64,000 bases of DNA from Maritimibacter sp. 55A14 (GCF_003122205.1 NZ_QEYE01000001.1:1-64000); one strand, 5' to 3'; positions 29,567 to 40,594 are shown, numbered from the stretch's first letter. Notes: generated by a model not told the origin, from the sequence alone. Made by a program: numbers and translations.

Positions 29567-29795
29567 TGTGCTTGTTTTCCAGCCTTTTGGCATAATTTCT
29601 GCGGGGGTTCTTCAAGTGTTCCTTCGACGCCCTGGTCGAGGTCCCGACAGATGTCTTTTCTGGCTTACTCGCGGGGGAGCATATCGGCCGCTCCACCATC
29701 CGCGCCCCAAGGTGTAACCCTGACAGTTTGCCGAAAACAAGCAAAAACCGCGAAACAATGTCAGATAATCGTGAGAAAACGCCGATTTGTCGCAG

Positions 29796-30626
29796 TCATG
29801 CCCGCAGATGCACAACCCGGTCGCGCCCATCCATGTCCCGCTGCAGCCCCGCGCGGCGCAATCCGGCGGCGTCGGCCAGCGCGAAAACCGCCCCGGCCTG
29901 CGTGGGGCCGATCTCCAGCAGCAGGTGGCCCCCCGGCGTCATGTGGCCGCGCGCGGCGGCCAGGATGGCGCGATAGGCGTCCAACCCGTCGCCGCCGGGT
30001 GTCAGCGCCTCATGCGGCTCCCAGTCGCGCACCTCCGGATCGAGCCCCGCCATTTCGCCCGCAGCGATATAGGGCGGGTTCGAGACGATCAGATCGAAGG
30101 GGCCTTCGACCGCGTCGAACCAGTCCGCCTGCACAAGCGTGGCGCGGTCCTCCAGGCCCAGGGCTGCGGCGTTGCGCCGGGCGACGTCCAATGCGGCCGC
30201 GCTGCGATCTGTGCCGGTTCCGTGCGAAGCGGGCCGGTCGGCCAGAAGGCTCAGCAGGATGCAACCCGAGCCGGTTCCGAGATCGAGCACACGGGCAAAT
30301 TCCAGCTCCAGCGCCGCGGCAACCAGCGTCTCCGTCTCGGGCCGCGGGTCGAGCACGTCGGGCCCGGTGATGAACTCACGCCCCCAGAAGGCCCGCCGCC
30401 CGGTGATCTGCGAGACCGGGCGCCGCGCGGCGCGCGCGGCTATCGCATCCTCGAAGCGTGCCGCTTGCGTGTTCGTTATCGGATCGGCAAGAACCAGGGT
30501 CAGCCGCCCTGGCGGGATAACCAGCGCATGGGCCAGCAAACGGCGCGCGTCCCCGACCGGATCGGGAATGTCCGCAGCGCGCAACCGCGCCGCGCCCGCC
30601 GCCAGCGCCCGTGCGGCGGTGCTCAT
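29796..30626 (-). CDS. prmC: Release factor glutamine methyltransferase
   Basis: PrmC methylates the glutamine of the GGQ motif of RF1 and RF2. The 276-residue protein has an N-terminal helical domain, motif [18 protein letters not shown] and the active-site [13 protein letters not shown]. Its ATG overlaps the prfA stop (ATGA), so enzyme and substrate are made together, as in E. coli. Confidence 0.96.
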   Translation of the reverse strand: MSTAARALAAGAARLRAADIPDPVGDARRLLAHALVIPPGRLTLVLADPITNTQAARFEDAIAARAARRPVSQITGRRAFWGREFITGPDVLDPRPETETLVAAALELEFARVLDLGTGSGCILLSLLADRPASHGTGTDRSAAALDVARRNAAALGLEDRATLVQADWFDAVEGPFDLIVSNPPYIAAGEMAGLDPEVRDWEPHEALTPGGDGLDAYRAILAAARGHMTPGGHLLLEIGPTQAGAVFALADAAGLRRAGLQRDMDGRDRVVHLRA

Positions 30627-31678
30627 GCGTCGAGCTCGGCCAGACGGTTCGCCTGGACCTCGGCAATGAGCGCGTCGATGATCTCGTCCAGATCGCCCGC
30701 CATGACCTGGTCGAGCTTGTAGAGCGTCAGCCCGATCCGGTGGTCGGTGACGCGGCCTTGCGGAAAATTGTAGGTCCGTATCCGCTCGGACCGGTCGCCG
30801 CTTCCGACCTGTGCCTTGCGGTTCGCCGCGCGATCGGCATCGGCGCGCGCACGCTCCATGTCGAAGAGCCGCGCGCGCAGCACCTGCATGGCGATGGCGC
30901 GGTTCTGGTGCTGGGATTTCTCGGATGAGATGACGACGATCCCGGTCGGCACATGCGTGATGCGCACGGCGGAATCGGTGGTGTTGACATGCTGGCCGCC
31001 CGCGCCGCTGGCGCGCATCGTGTCGATGCGCAGGTCGTTGGGGTCGATCTGGATATCGACCTCCTCGGCCTCGGGCAATACCGCCACGGTCGCCGCCGAG
31101 GTGTGGATGCGCCCGCCGCTCTCGGTCTCCGGCACGCGCTGGACGCGGTGCACGCCGCTTTCGAACTTGAGCCGCGCAAAGACGTTCTGCCCGGTGACAT
31201 TGGCCACCACCTCGCGGTAGCCGCCCAGCTCGGTCGCGGTCGCCTCCACCACCTCGACTTTCCAGCCGCGGGCTTCGGCATAGCGCTGATACATGCGCAG
31301 CAGATCGGCCGCGAAGAGCGCGGCTTCCTCGCCGCCGGTGCCGGCCCGGATTTCCAGGATCGCGGGGCGCGCATCGGCCTTGTCGCGCGGCAGCAGCGAG
31401 AGGCGCACGGCATGTTCCAGCTCCGGCAGCCGCGCCTGGAGTGTCTCCAGTTCCTCGCGCGCCAGCCCGGCCATTTCCGGATCGTCCAGCATCGCCTGCG
31501 CCGCCTCGATCTCGCGCAGGGTGTCGCGATAGGCGTCGATTTCCTCCACCACCGGCTTCAGTTCGGCATATTCGCGCGAGAGCGCCGCGATCTCGCCGCT
31601 CTCCACACCGGCGGCGAGCTTCGCTTCGAGAAACTCGAAACGCCCGCGTATCTGCTCGAGCTTGTCCATGGGTATCAT
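30623..31678 (-). CDS. prfA: Peptide chain release factor 1
   Basis: RF1 reads UAA and UAG. The 351-residue protein contains the peptide anticodon region around residues 180-190, the catalytic [16 protein letters not shown] with GGQ, and [18 protein letters not shown]. The start [10 protein letters not shown] at 31678 matches relatives in this family; 31669 is the alternative. It is the first gene of the prfA-prmC operon. Confidence 0.97.
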   Translation of the reverse strand: MIPMDKLEQIRGRFEFLEAKLAAGVESGEIAALSREYAELKPVVEEIDAYRDTLREIEAAQAMLDDPEMAGLAREELETLQARLPELEHAVRLSLLPRDKADARPAILEIRAGTGGEEAALFAADLLRMYQRYAEARGWKVEVVEATATELGGYREVVANVTGQNVFARLKFESGVHRVQRVPETESGGRIHTSAATVAVLPEAEEVDIQIDPNDLRIDTMRASGAGGQHVNTTDSAVRITHVPTGIVVISSEKSQHQNRAIAMQVLRARLFDMERARADADRAANRKAQVGSGDRSERIRTYNFPQGRVTDHRIGLTLYKLDQVMAGDLDEIIDALIAEVQANRLAELDA

Positions 31679-31765
31679 GCGCGGGGTTTCCCCGATCCGT
31701 GCCGGGCGGTCAAGTGGGCCTGTGGGTGTCTCGCCCACGGAGCGCGAATATGATAAAATGGTATC

Positions 31766-32068
31766 ATGAGACGATTTACCATCACGCTCCTGGTGATCCT
31801 GGCCCCCCTGCCCGCCCTGGCCGATGCCCAGATCGGCGGCAAAACGGTGGATTGCTACTGCACCGACAAGGGCGGCAACCGGGTCGAGCTGGGCGAGACG
31901 ATCTGCCTTGTCGTGGATGGGCGCGCCTTCATGGCGCAATGCCAGATGTCGCTCAATGTGCCGATGTGGCGCGACATGGGCACCGGCTGCGTGTCATCGG
32001 GACTGCGCGAGCGGCTCCAGCGCCTCCAGCCAGCGGTCGATGCGCGCGGCATTGACGCCAAAATCTGA
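31766..32068 (+). CDS. Small secreted cysteine-containing protein of unknown function
   Basis: A 100-residue protein with a clear signal peptide ([21 protein letters not shown], cut after ALA). The mature part has four cysteines, [23 protein letters not shown] and [21 protein letters not shown] plus one later, which would suit disulfides in the periplasm. I do not recognise a named family. Its last 75 bases overlap the convergent DUF1499 gene, and the last 24 residues look less ordered than the rest, as if an earlier stop had been lost. Confidence 0.72.
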   Translation: MRRFTITLLVILAPLPALADAQIGGKTVDCYCTDKGGNRVELGETICLVVDGRAFMAQCQMSLNVPMWRDMGTGCVSSGLRERLQRLQPAVDARGIDAKI

Positions 32069-32482
32069 CCGCCCGTAGCGCGCCCGCGACCAGATCGCCA
32101 GCGTCGCGCGCCCGTCGCCCAGATCGCGCGCCTCGACCGAGACGAAGTCGGGATAGCCCATCAGCCGGCTACGCTGCACATAGGTTGTGAGACCCGTGTC
32201 GGGCCCTCCTGCCAGCCGTACGGTGCGCGGCGCGGCCATCGCCACCTCGTCGAAGGCCAGGGCCAGGTCAGCCGGCGGCATCGCGAAGACCGGCGCGGCG
32301 CGGTCGCCGCCTTCGGGCAGCACGAGGTAATCGTTGGGTTTGCCGGTGCGGGTCTCAGGCCCTGGCGCCACATGCCATTGCGCAGTGTCCGCAGGCATCA
32401 GCCGGACCCAGAGCGAAAAGCCCAGAATCGCGAGACTGGCCAGGCCCGCCGCCAGGACGAGCAGGACAAGGGCGAGCCGCAC
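31994..32482 (-). CDS. DUF1499 domain protein, membrane-anchored
   Basis: A 162-residue protein with one N-terminal hydrophobic helix (about 3-27) and a DUF1499 domain: VFAMPPADLALAFDEVAM, YVQRSRLMGYPDFVSVEA and [21 protein letters not shown] near the end. Family members are small envelope-facing domains without known activity. It begins only 4 bases after the ispG stop and is probably co-transcribed with it. Confidence 0.85.
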   Translation of the reverse strand: MRLALVLLVLAAGLASLAILGFSLWVRLMPADTAQWHVAPGPETRTGKPNDYLVLPEGGDRAAPVFAMPPADLALAFDEVAMAAPRTVRLAGGPDTGLTTYVQRSRLMGYPDFVSVEARDLGDGRATLAIWSRARYGRSDFGVNAARIDRWLEALEPLAQSR

Positions 32483-32486
32483 CGGG

Positions 32487-33611
32487 CTATTCCGCCGCTT
32501 CCTGCGACGCCGCCTCGATCTCGGCCGCGCGGCGTTCCACCTGCTCCACGATATGCTCGATCATCTCGGCATTGGAAAGCTTGTGGCTCTGCTTGCCGGC
32601 CAGATAGACCATGCCCGAACCGGCGCCGCCGCCGGTGAAGCCCACATCCGTCATCAGCGCCTCGCCCGGCCCGTTCACGACGCAGCCGATGATGCTCAGG
32701 CTCATCGGGGTCTTGATATGGGCAAGGCGCTCCTCCAGCGCCTCCACCGTCCTGATCACGTCGAAGCCCTGCCGGGCGCAGGACGGGCAGGAAATGATGT
32801 TCACGCCGCGATGGCGCAGGCCAAGCGACTTGAGGATCTCGTAGCCGACCTTCACCTCCTCCACCGGATCGGCGGAGAGGCTGACACGCAGCGTGTCGCC
32901 GATGCCCATCCAGAGGAGATTTCCCAGACCGATCGCCGATTTGATCGTGCCCGAGGTCAGACCGCCGGCCTCGGTGATGCCAAGATGGATCGGCGCGTCG
33001 GTGGCCTCGGCCAGGCCCTGATAGGCGGCGGCGGCCAGGAACACGTCCGAGGCTTTGACGCTGATCTTGAACTCGTGAAAATCGTTGTCCTGAAGGATGC
33101 GGATATGTTCCAGCCCGCTTTCGATCATCGCTTCCGGGCAGGGTTCGGCATATTTCTCCAGCAGGTGTTTCTCCAGGCTGCCGGCATTGACGCCGATGCG
33201 GATCGAACAGCCATGGTCGCGGGCCGCCCGGATCACCTCGCGCACCCGCGCCGCGTCGCCGATATTGCCGGGATTGATGCGCAGGCAAGCCGCGCCGGCC
33301 TCGGCCGCCTCGATGGCGCGCTTGTAGTGGAAATGGATATCCGCGACGATCGGCACCGGGCTCTCGCGCACGATCTCGCGCAGCGCGCGCGTGGCGGCGG
33401 CGTCGGGGGCGGAGACCCGCACGATATCCGCCCCCGCCTCGGCACAGGCCGTGATCTGGGCCACGGTCGCGGCCACGTCGGAGGTATCGGTGTTGGTCAT
33501 GGTCTGGACGCTGATCGGCGCATCGCCCCCCACCGGGACGGCGCCCACATGGATCTGGCGCGACGTGCGGCGGTAGATGTTGCGCCACGGGCGGACCGCG
33601 TTCAGGGACAT
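32487..33611 (-). CDS. ispG: 4-hydroxy-3-methylbut-2-enyl-diphosphate synthase
   Basis: IspG makes HMBPP from the cyclic diphosphate in the MEP isoprenoid pathway, using a 4Fe-4S cluster. The 374-residue protein has [20 protein letters not shown] at the N-terminus and the cluster ligands in [12 protein letters not shown] and [10 protein letters not shown], with the downstream catalytic glutamate. It follows the RodZ-like gene by 98 bp, the same rodZ-ispG order known in E. coli. Confidence 0.97.
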   Translation of the reverse strand: MSLNAVRPWRNIYRRTSRQIHVGAVPVGGDAPISVQTMTNTDTSDVAATVAQITACAEAGADIVRVSAPDAAATRALREIVRESPVPIVADIHFHYKRAIEAAEAGAACLRINPGNIGDAARVREVIRAARDHGCSIRIGVNAGSLEKHLLEKYAEPCPEAMIESGLEHIRILQDNDFHEFKISVKASDVFLAAAAYQGLAEATDAPIHLGITEAGGLTSGTIKSAIGLGNLLWMGIGDTLRVSLSADPVEEVKVGYEILKSLGLRHRGVNIISCPSCARQGFDVIRTVEALEERLAHIKTPMSLSIIGCVVNGPGEALMTDVGFTGGGAGSGMVYLAGKQSHKLSNAEMIEHIVEQVERRAAEIEAASQEAAE

Positions 33612-33709
33612 GATGCCTCTCGCTGCTGTGCTGCGTTACTGGGCTGCGTTGCGCCACAGATAGTCTGGCCGGGCGCGGCTGGCAATGCCGGGACGTCGCC
33701 GCAGCGGCG

Positions 33710-34930
33710 CTACTGCGTGCTGGCTTCGGCCACGGCGGGGCGCGGCGCGGGCAGCATCTCGTCGGGCAGATCGGCCAGGTCGTAGCGCCCCTGGATATCC
33801 GACGCGGCGAGTGAGACATTCTTCGCCACGCTGGTTGCCGCCCCGGCCGGGCCATAGGGCGTGCCGTCCACCGAGAAATAGACCGACCCGGAATTGCCCG
33901 CACGCAAGAGAGGCGCCTCATCGGATTCGGGCAGCGCATAGCGTTCGCCCGCGTCGAGGATCTTCTCGAAGAGCACCGTGCCGTCGCTGGCGGATATGCG
34001 CACCCAGGCCGGGCGCACCGCGAAAATCTCCACCTCGGGGATCTCGGCCATCGTGACCTGGACCGTGTCTTCCTGCGGCGCCGCGGGTGCGGCAGGTTCG
34101 CTCTGCGGCGCGGGCTCGCGCAGCGTCGTCAGCCGGTCCGGCCCGGCCGGCACATAGGCACCGATGGAGCCCGGATCGAGCGAGGAGATCGGGCCGTCGC
34201 GGGCCACCATCACCGGCATGTCCAGTTCTTGCGGGCGATAGAGCCGGTCGAGCGCATCCGGGCCGGGTATCGCATCGAGCCCCGCCATCTCGGCGCTGCC
34301 GTCGGGCACGGCGTCCAGAGGATCGAGCGTCGCGGCCACGCCGGGCGCCTGATCGACCGGGGCGAACTGCACCCGCTGGATTTCCTGGAGAACGGCCCAG
34401 CCGCCATAGCCCAGCCCGCCAATAAGCGCGAGCAGGACCGCGACCGAGGCCACCGCCGCAGGCTGGATCTGTCCCAGCACCGAGTCGCCGCCGGGCGGAT
34501 GGTAGCGGATTTTCGCCGAGGCCAGCCCGTCGCCGCCGGTTGCGGGGCCCCCGAGAGGGCGCGGTTTCGCCTGGCCCGACGACGGCTTCCCGGCAGGCTT
34601 GGCGGGGCCGATTCCGGGATTGACACCGTCGAAGGCGCTTTCCTCGCAGAAGGTGCTGTACGCCCAGTCCGGATCGAGCTCCAGATACCGGGCATAGGAG
34701 CGGACATATCCGGCGATGAACCCCTTGGTCTCGAAGGCCGAGGGGTCGGAATTCTCGACCGCGGCGATGTAGGAGGCCTTGATTTTCAGCTCGCGCTGCA
34801 CGTCCAGAAGGGACTTGCCCATCGTCGCACGCTCGCCGCGCATGATGTCGCCCAGCTTCAACTCAAAGGCGTCGAAGCCTTTGAGTTCCGGGACCGGTTC
34901 GATCTCTGGGTCGGATTTCCGCCCGATCAT
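33710..34930 (-). CDS. RodZ-like protein (HTH, membrane helix, DUF4115)
   Basis: A 406-residue bitopic protein. A cytoplasmic helix-turn-helix domain (about residues 20-92, with LGDIMRGERATMGKSLLDVQ) is followed by a Pro/Gly-rich linker, one membrane helix (about 158-181) and a periplasmic part that ends in a DUF4115 domain (about 300-375, VEIFAVRPAWVRISASDGT). This is the RodZ arrangement that ties MreB filaments to the wall machinery. Position before ispG supports it. Symbol withheld because the linker is divergent. Confidence 0.85.
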   Translation of the reverse strand: MIGRKSDPEIEPVPELKGFDAFELKLGDIMRGERATMGKSLLDVQRELKIKASYIAAVENSDPSAFETKGFIAGYVRSYARYLELDPDWAYSTFCEESAFDGVNPGIGPAKPAGKPSSGQAKPRPLGGPATGGDGLASAKIRYHPPGGDSVLGQIQPAAVASVAVLLALIGGLGYGGWAVLQEIQRVQFAPVDQAPGVAATLDPLDAVPDGSAEMAGLDAIPGPDALDRLYRPQELDMPVMVARDGPISSLDPGSIGAYVPAGPDRLTTLREPAPQSEPAAPAAPQEDTVQVTMAEIPEVEIFAVRPAWVRISASDGTVLFEKILDAGERYALPESDEAPLLRAGNSGSVYFSVDGTPYGPAGAATSVAKNVSLAASDIQGRYDLADLPDEMLPAPRPAVAEASTQ

Positions 34931-35082
34931 TCCCCATGCCTCGTCATGTGCGCGCCTGTATCCCCCGGGCCATGATTCGTAGTTGTCGGGCCCATTTGAG
35001 ACAGGACTTTAACACAGGAGCAAATACCACGCACCCGTGCGTTGAATGCGGCAAGGTCGGGGCAAGACGGTGGCAGAGGGGC

Positions 35083-36306
35083 TCAGGCGCTCAGCCCGGC
35101 GCGGTTGAGTTCGCAGCGGCCCCAGAGGCTGTCCATGGCGCGCACCAGCCCATCCAGAAGCTCCGGCCCGTGGACCGGCGAGGGCGTGAAGCGCAGCCGT
35201 TCGGTGCCGCGCGGCACGGTGGGGAAGTTGATCGGCTGGACGTAGATGCCGAAATCCTCCAGCAGCAGGTCCGATATCATCTTGCATTTCACCGGATTGC
35301 CGACATGGACCGGCACGATATGGCTGCCGTGGTCGATGAGCGGCAGGCCGAGCCCCTTGAGGCGCATCTTCAGGATCCGTGCCTGGGTCTGGTGCCGCTC
35401 ACGCAGGATCTGATCACCCTTGAGATGCGCGACCGAAGCCGCCGCGCCGGCGGCCACCGCCGGAGGCAGCGAAGTGGTGAAGATGAAGCCCGGCGCGTAA
35501 GACCTTATGGCATCGACCATTTTCGCGCTGCCGGCAATATACCCGCCCATCACGCCATAAGCTTTCGCAAGGGTTCCGTTGATGATGTCGATCCGGCCCA
35601 TGAGCCCGTCGCGTTCCGCCACGCCGGCGCCGCGGGGGCCGTACATGCCGACCGCGTGCACCTCGTCGAGATAGGTGAGCGCGCCGAACTCGTCGGCCAG
35701 GTCGCAGATCTCGGCCATCGGGCCGAAATCGCCATCCATCGAATAGATCGATTCGAACGCGATGACGACCGGACGACCCGGCTCCACCGCTTCGAGCAGT
35801 TCGCGCAGATGGGCCACGTCATTGTGACGGAAGATGTGCTTCTCGCAATTGCCGTGGCGGATACCCTCGATCATCGAGGCGTGGTTGAGGGCGTCCGACA
35901 GGATGACAAGCCCCGGAAAGAGCTTCGGCAGGGTCGAGAGCGTCGCCTCATTCGCGATATAGGCAGAGGTGAAGATCAGCGCCGCCTCCTTGCGGTGCAG
36001 ATCCGCGATCTCCGCCTCCAGGCGTTTGTGATAGACCGTGGTGCCGGAGATGTTGCGCGTGCCGCCCGATCCCGCGCCGGTGGCCTCGATCGCCTCGTGC
36101 ATGGCATCGAGCACGACCGGATGCTGGCCCATGCCCAGATAGTCGTTGCCGCACCAGACGACGATGTCGCGCTCCGATCCGTCGGGACGCCGCCACACGG
36201 CATTCGGGAACGCGCCCTTGCGCCGCTCGATGTCGATGAAGGTCCGGTAGCGGCCTTCCTCGTGCAGCCGGTTCAGGGCGGTGTCGAGCCCGGCGTCGTA
36301 ATCCAT
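35083..36306 (-). CDS. hemA: 5-aminolevulinate synthase
   Basis: HemA condenses glycine and succinyl-CoA to 5-aminolevulinate, the C4 entry to haem and, where present, bacteriochlorophyll. The 407-residue PLP enzyme is of usual length and shows [35 protein letters not shown] and the PLP-lysine region [12 protein letters not shown]. The start at 36306 (MDYDAGLD) has an AGGAGG-type site; the extension to 36342 is not needed. An FnrL-type box 60 bp upstream suggests oxygen control. Confidence 0.97.
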   Translation of the reverse strand: MDYDAGLDTALNRLHEEGRYRTFIDIERRKGAFPNAVWRRPDGSERDIVVWCGNDYLGMGQHPVVLDAMHEAIEATGAGSGGTRNISGTTVYHKRLEAEIADLHRKEAALIFTSAYIANEATLSTLPKLFPGLVILSDALNHASMIEGIRHGNCEKHIFRHNDVAHLRELLEAVEPGRPVVIAFESIYSMDGDFGPMAEICDLADEFGALTYLDEVHAVGMYGPRGAGVAERDGLMGRIDIINGTLAKAYGVMGGYIAGSAKMVDAIRSYAPGFIFTTSLPPAVAAGAAASVAHLKGDQILRERHQTQARILKMRLKGLGLPLIDHGSHIVPVHVGNPVKCKMISDLLLEDFGIYVQPINFPTVPRGTERLRFTPSPVHGPELLDGLVRAMDSLWGRCELNRAGLSA

Positions 36307-36667
36307 GGTCTTCCTCCTCAGCGCGCAACCTTCAGGGATCATCCTGCGCTCCGGTGGGCGGCGCTTTGACCTAAGTCAATTGCGCCGGGTCACGCACTGG
36401 CGGCTTGGTGCTGTCTATGTCCTATTTAGCGCAGCGTGGCGGTTGAAGTCCACAAAAGGACGCATATTCAAGACCTTGCGGAGTTTATATCCGAGTATTT
36501 TAATCGGATTTATTATATTTGGATTTCGCCCGTGATTTCAATCCCCTGCCCGGCGCGGCCCGACACCAGCCGGCAAGGGCGGTGCCCGCGGGGGATCCTG
36601 CGGCGCATGGACACACGAAAATGTCAGGGTGTCGCGTCCCCGCGCGCCGCGCCTGAACAGCCGCGCC
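36307..36667. other. hemA upstream region, no gene
   Basis: This 361-bp stretch separates hemA from the MarR-type gene. It holds the FNR-type palindrome at 36366-36379, an unusually AT-rich segment around 36470-36530 with an inverted repeat ATCCGA/TCGGAT (36489-36494 and 36504-36509), and a GC-rich tail near 36560-36600. I see no open frame with coding character in it. It probably carries more than one hemA promoter. Confidence 0.6.
36366..36379 (-). promoter_or_regulatory. FnrL-type binding site upstream of hemA
   Basis: The sequence TTGAC-CTAA-GTCAA is a perfect palindrome matching the FNR/FnrL consensus TTGAY-N4-RTCAA. Its centre is 66 bases upstream of the hemA ATG, which would allow a class II promoter position. 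In Rhodobacter sphaeroides hemA is a known FnrL target, so the site and gene agree. Confidence 0.75.
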
Positions 36668-37165
36668 TCAGTAAATATAGCGAATCTGGTCGCCCCAATA
36701 GCGCTCCAGCCGCTTGAGGGCGGAGTTGATGCCCATCAGCGTCTCCCCGCCCAGCACCTCTCGCTCGGCGATGCTCTCGGCATGGCCGGTGAAGAGATGT
36801 GCCACGATCTCGCAGATCTCGCGTCCGCGCGCGGTCAGCCGCACCCGGACCGACCGGCGGTCGATCTCGCAGCGCTGGTGGTGCATGTATCCCGCCTCCA
36901 CCAGTTTCTTGAGATTGTAGGACACGTTCGAACCCTGGTAGTAGCCGCGCGACTTCAACTCCCCGGCGGTCACTTCCGCGTCGCCCACATTGAAGAGCAG
37001 CAGCGCCTGCACGGCATTGATTTCCAGCACGCCCAGCCGTTCGAATTCATCCTTGATGACATCGAGCAGCAGCCGGTGCAGCCGTTCCACCAGTGCGAGC
37101 GTCTCCACGTAATCGTGCATGAAGGCGCGTGCGGGCCGGTCAGCCAGTGGCGTGTGCAAACTCAT
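36668..37165 (-). CDS. MarR-family transcriptional regulator (LdtR-like)
   Basis: A 165-residue winged-helix regulator. The DNA-binding region runs from about 45 to 115, with NAVQALLLFNVGDAEVTAGE, SNVSYNLKKLVEAGYM in the recognition helix and the wing DRRSVRVRLTARG. These blocks resemble LdtR, a regulator described in Rhizobiales for L,D-transpeptidase and stress genes; that match is from memory and is moderate. It stands alone, 87 bp downstream of sdhE, and its own targets are not visible. Confidence 0.85.
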   Translation of the reverse strand: MSLHTPLADRPARAFMHDYVETLALVERLHRLLLDVIKDEFERLGVLEINAVQALLLFNVGDAEVTAGELKSRGYYQGSNVSYNLKKLVEAGYMHHQRCEIDRRSVRVRLTARGREICEIVAHLFTGHAESIAEREVLGGETLMGINSALKRLERYWGDQIRYIY

Positions 37166-37252
37166 CCGTCTCTCCGCGGTGTCACAGATCGATTACGTGA
37201 CCATCGCGCCGATTCGCCAAGAATCGGTTAAGCGGAGAAAAACGCGGCGTAC

Positions 37253-37531
37253 TCAGCCCCGCAGCGGCTGCGACGACAGCTCTGCGATCACGGCCGCATA
37301 GGGCGCGGGCGGCGCGCTCTGGCCCGACACCCAAGCGTAAAGATCGTTGTCGTTTTCTTCCAGGAGCCGCTCGTAGAGCGCCAGCGCCTGCGCATCCATC
37401 GACGCCAGCCGATCCTCGGCATAACGGCCCAGGATAAGGTCCATTTCCTTGGTCCCGCGCCGGGCGGAGCGCATCCGCAACCGGCGCAGGCGGATATCGC
37501 GGGGCTCGGCCCCGGCGTCGCTCTCAGGCAT
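37253..37531 (-). CDS. sdhE: FAD assembly factor SdhE
   Basis: SdhE (Sdh5/SdhAF2) promotes covalent flavin attachment to the succinate dehydrogenase flavoprotein. The 92-residue protein has the signature RSARRGTKEMDLILGRYAE with the RGxxE motif (R25-G26...E28 region) and YERLLEENDNDLYAWVSG. Its start overlaps the end of the XRE regulator gene by 8 bp, so it is translated from the same message. No sdh genes are present in the window. Confidence 0.93.
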   Translation of the reverse strand: MPESDAGAEPRDIRLRRLRMRSARRGTKEMDLILGRYAEDRLASMDAQALALYERLLEENDNDLYAWVSGQSAPPAPYAAVIAELSSQPLRG

Positions 37532-37928
37532 TCTTGAGCGCCGCGCGCAGGCGTTTCTCGAGCTGGCCCAGACGGTCGTTCAGGCGGCCGTAATCGCCCT
37601 TGAGCCGGCGCATGTCCACCAGAATGTCGTGCACGTTGGCCTCGAGCGCTGTCTCATCCACCGGGCCTTCCAGCCCGTCGCCCTCGCCCGTGAGCAGCCA
37701 CATGATCGAAACGTTCAGGATTCCGGCCAGCATCTGCACACGGTTGGCGCGCGGCTCGCTCACGTCGTCCTCCCAGCCGGTGACGGTCTTGACCTTGACG
37801 CCCAGCTTCCTGGCAAGGTCTTCCTGGCTCAGCCCGATGGCCTCACGCGCCGCCGCAACGCGGTCCCCGAAGGTGGCGGTGTCATTGCTGTAGTAGCTTT
37901 CGGCGCTTACGTCCTCGACGGCATTCAT
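37524..37928 (-). CDS. XRE-family helix-turn-helix regulator
   Basis: A 134-residue protein with a Cro/CI-type DNA-binding domain at about residues 20-78 (RVAAAREAIGLSQEDLARKL, then VKTVTGWEDDVSEPRANRVQ) and a C-terminal helix of coiled-coil character (about 95-132, LVDMRRLKGDYGRLNDRLGQ). It is divergent from aspC (103 bp apart) and overlaps sdhE. No ligand-binding cupin domain is attached. Targets are unknown; autoregulation of the divergent region is plausible. Confidence 0.88.
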   Translation of the reverse strand: MNAVEDVSAESYYSNDTATFGDRVAAAREAIGLSQEDLARKLGVKVKTVTGWEDDVSEPRANRVQMLAGILNVSIMWLLTGEGDGLEGPVDETALEANVHDILVDMRRLKGDYGRLNDRLGQLEKRLRAALKNA

Positions 37929-37971
37929 CGCTTTTGAACTCCTGTGTTCCTGTCAGGCCGGATAGCCTTGA

Positions 37972-39234
<1,263 letters not shown>

Positions 39235-39257
39235 ACTGTGCGGTAAGACTCCGCGCC

Positions 39258-39665
39258 ATGTCGGGTGAACTGCCAGAACTCTATTTCCGCGTTCGCGAAA
39301 ATGGCGCGCTGGTTTTCCGCGTGGACACCCAGAACCGTCAGCGGCGGCTCGACATGGACCAGATCGCCGTCGTCAACATCCGCAACGGCTCGGTGAAGCC
39401 GCATGGCGACCGGGAGATATCCGAGGCCGAGATGGCGCAGATCCGCGCTTGGATGGAGGCCCGGCAGGAAGAACTCGCCGCGCGCCAGATCGACGACATC
39501 CACCGCGCCGTCGATCACCTGAACCTGACCGCGCAATGGGCGCAGAGCACGGCGAGCGACGACGATCTGGAGGAGATCACCGATACGCTCCTGCTGGCGA
39601 TGCACGATCTGCGCACGGTCCTTGTCCGGCGCAAGGCCGAACGCATCACGCAGGGCCGTGACTGA
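39258..39665 (+). CDS. Small conserved hypothetical protein
   Basis: A 135-residue soluble, strongly acidic-and-basic protein without membrane segments. It starts SGELPELYFRVRENGALVFR, is helical in the middle (EISEAEMAQIRAWMEARQEE) and ends with a basic RRKAERITQGR tail. I think it is conserved in Rhodobacteraceae beside aspC and mazG but know no function. ATG 39258 is chosen; a GTG at 39231 overlapping the aspC stop is possible. Confidence 0.72.
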   Translation: MSGELPELYFRVRENGALVFRVDTQNRQRRLDMDQIAVVNIRNGSVKPHGDREISEAEMAQIRAWMEARQEELAARQIDDIHRAVDHLNLTAQWAQSTASDDDLEEITDTLLLAMHDLRTVLVRRKAERITQGRD

Positions 39666-39708
39666 GGCCCTGCCCCGCAACCCCGATCAATGCGGAAGGT
39701 GACCCCCG

Positions 39709-40551
39709 ATGCCCCTGACCCGTGACGAAAGCCAGCGGCTCTGCCTCGACCCCGATGCCGGCCTGCCGCGTCTCTTGGAGATCATGCGCCGCTTGCGCGA
39801 CCCCGAAACCGGCTGCCCCTGGGACATCGAGCAGGATTTCGATAGCATCGCCCCCTATTCCATCGAGGAAGCCTACGAGGTGGCCGACGCCATCGCGCGG
39901 CGCGACTGGACCGATCTGGAGGGCGAATTGGGCGATCTGCTGTTGCAAGTCGTCTACCATGCCGAGATGGGGGCCGAGCGCGGGCTCTTCGATTTCGACA
40001 GCGTCGCGCGGACCATCGCCGACAAGATGGTGGCGCGCCATCCGCATGTCTTCGGCGCCGAGAGCCGCGACAAGACCGCCGCGCAGCAAACCCGCGACTG
40101 GGAGGCGATCAAGGCCGCCGAACGCGCCGCCGCGGGCGAGGCCCGCAGCCGGGTGCTGGACGGGGTCGCGCTGGGCCTGCCGGCGCTGATGCGCGCGGTG
40201 AAGCTGCAAAAGCGCGCGGCGCGCGTCGGTTTCGACTGGCCCGATACCGGCGACGTTCTGGACAAGATCGCCGAGGAGACGGCCGAGCTTCTGGAGGCGC
40301 GCGACAGGCTGGGCCCGGCAGAGATGGAGGAGGAGTTCGGCGATCTGCTCTTCGTCATGGCCAACCTGGCGCGCCACATGAAGATCGACCCGGAGGCCGC
40401 CCTGCGCGCGGCAAACGACAAGTTCATGCGCCGTTTCAATACGATAGAGGACCGCCTTGAAGCGGAAGGACGGACACCGGACCAATCCGACCTGGCCGAG
40501 ATGGACTCATTCTGGAATGATGCGAAACGCGTGGAGAAAGCTGCCGAGTAA
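39709..40551 (+). CDS. mazG: Nucleoside triphosphate pyrophosphohydrolase
   Basis: MazG hydrolyses NTPs and dNTPs to monophosphates, removing aberrant nucleotides. The 280-residue protein has two MazG domains: the first with LRDPETGCPWDIEQDF and EEAYEVADAI, ELGDLLLQVVYHAEM, and the second with EEETAELLEA-like EETAELLEARDRL and EEFGDLLFVMANLARHM. Length is typical of E. coli-type MazG. It stands 43 bp after the preceding small gene. Confidence 0.95.
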   Translation: MPLTRDESQRLCLDPDAGLPRLLEIMRRLRDPETGCPWDIEQDFDSIAPYSIEEAYEVADAIARRDWTDLEGELGDLLLQVVYHAEMGAERGLFDFDSVARTIADKMVARHPHVFGAESRDKTAAQQTRDWEAIKAAERAAAGEARSRVLDGVALGLPALMRAVKLQKRAARVGFDWPDTGDVLDKIAEETAELLEARDRLGPAEMEEEFGDLLFVMANLARHMKIDPEAALRAANDKFMRRFNTIEDRLEAEGRTPDQSDLAEMDSFWNDAKRVEKAAE

Positions 40552-40563
40552 AACAATCAGGTA

Positions 40564-40594
40564 TTGACCCGATCAAAAGACTCGGATTTATGTA
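40564..40594 (+). promoter_or_regulatory. Candidate promoter of the iron-binding protein gene
   Basis: TTGACC at 40564-40569 is followed after 17 bases by TTTATG at 40587-40592, a sigma70-like arrangement 35 bases before the gene start. No Irr, RirA or Fur box that I could recognise is present nearby, though iron control would be expected. Confidence 0.4.

Noticed and set aside
29651-30370. 239-residue open frame on the plus strand
   Set aside because: It is antisense to prmC and the frame is Arg/Pro-rich noise.
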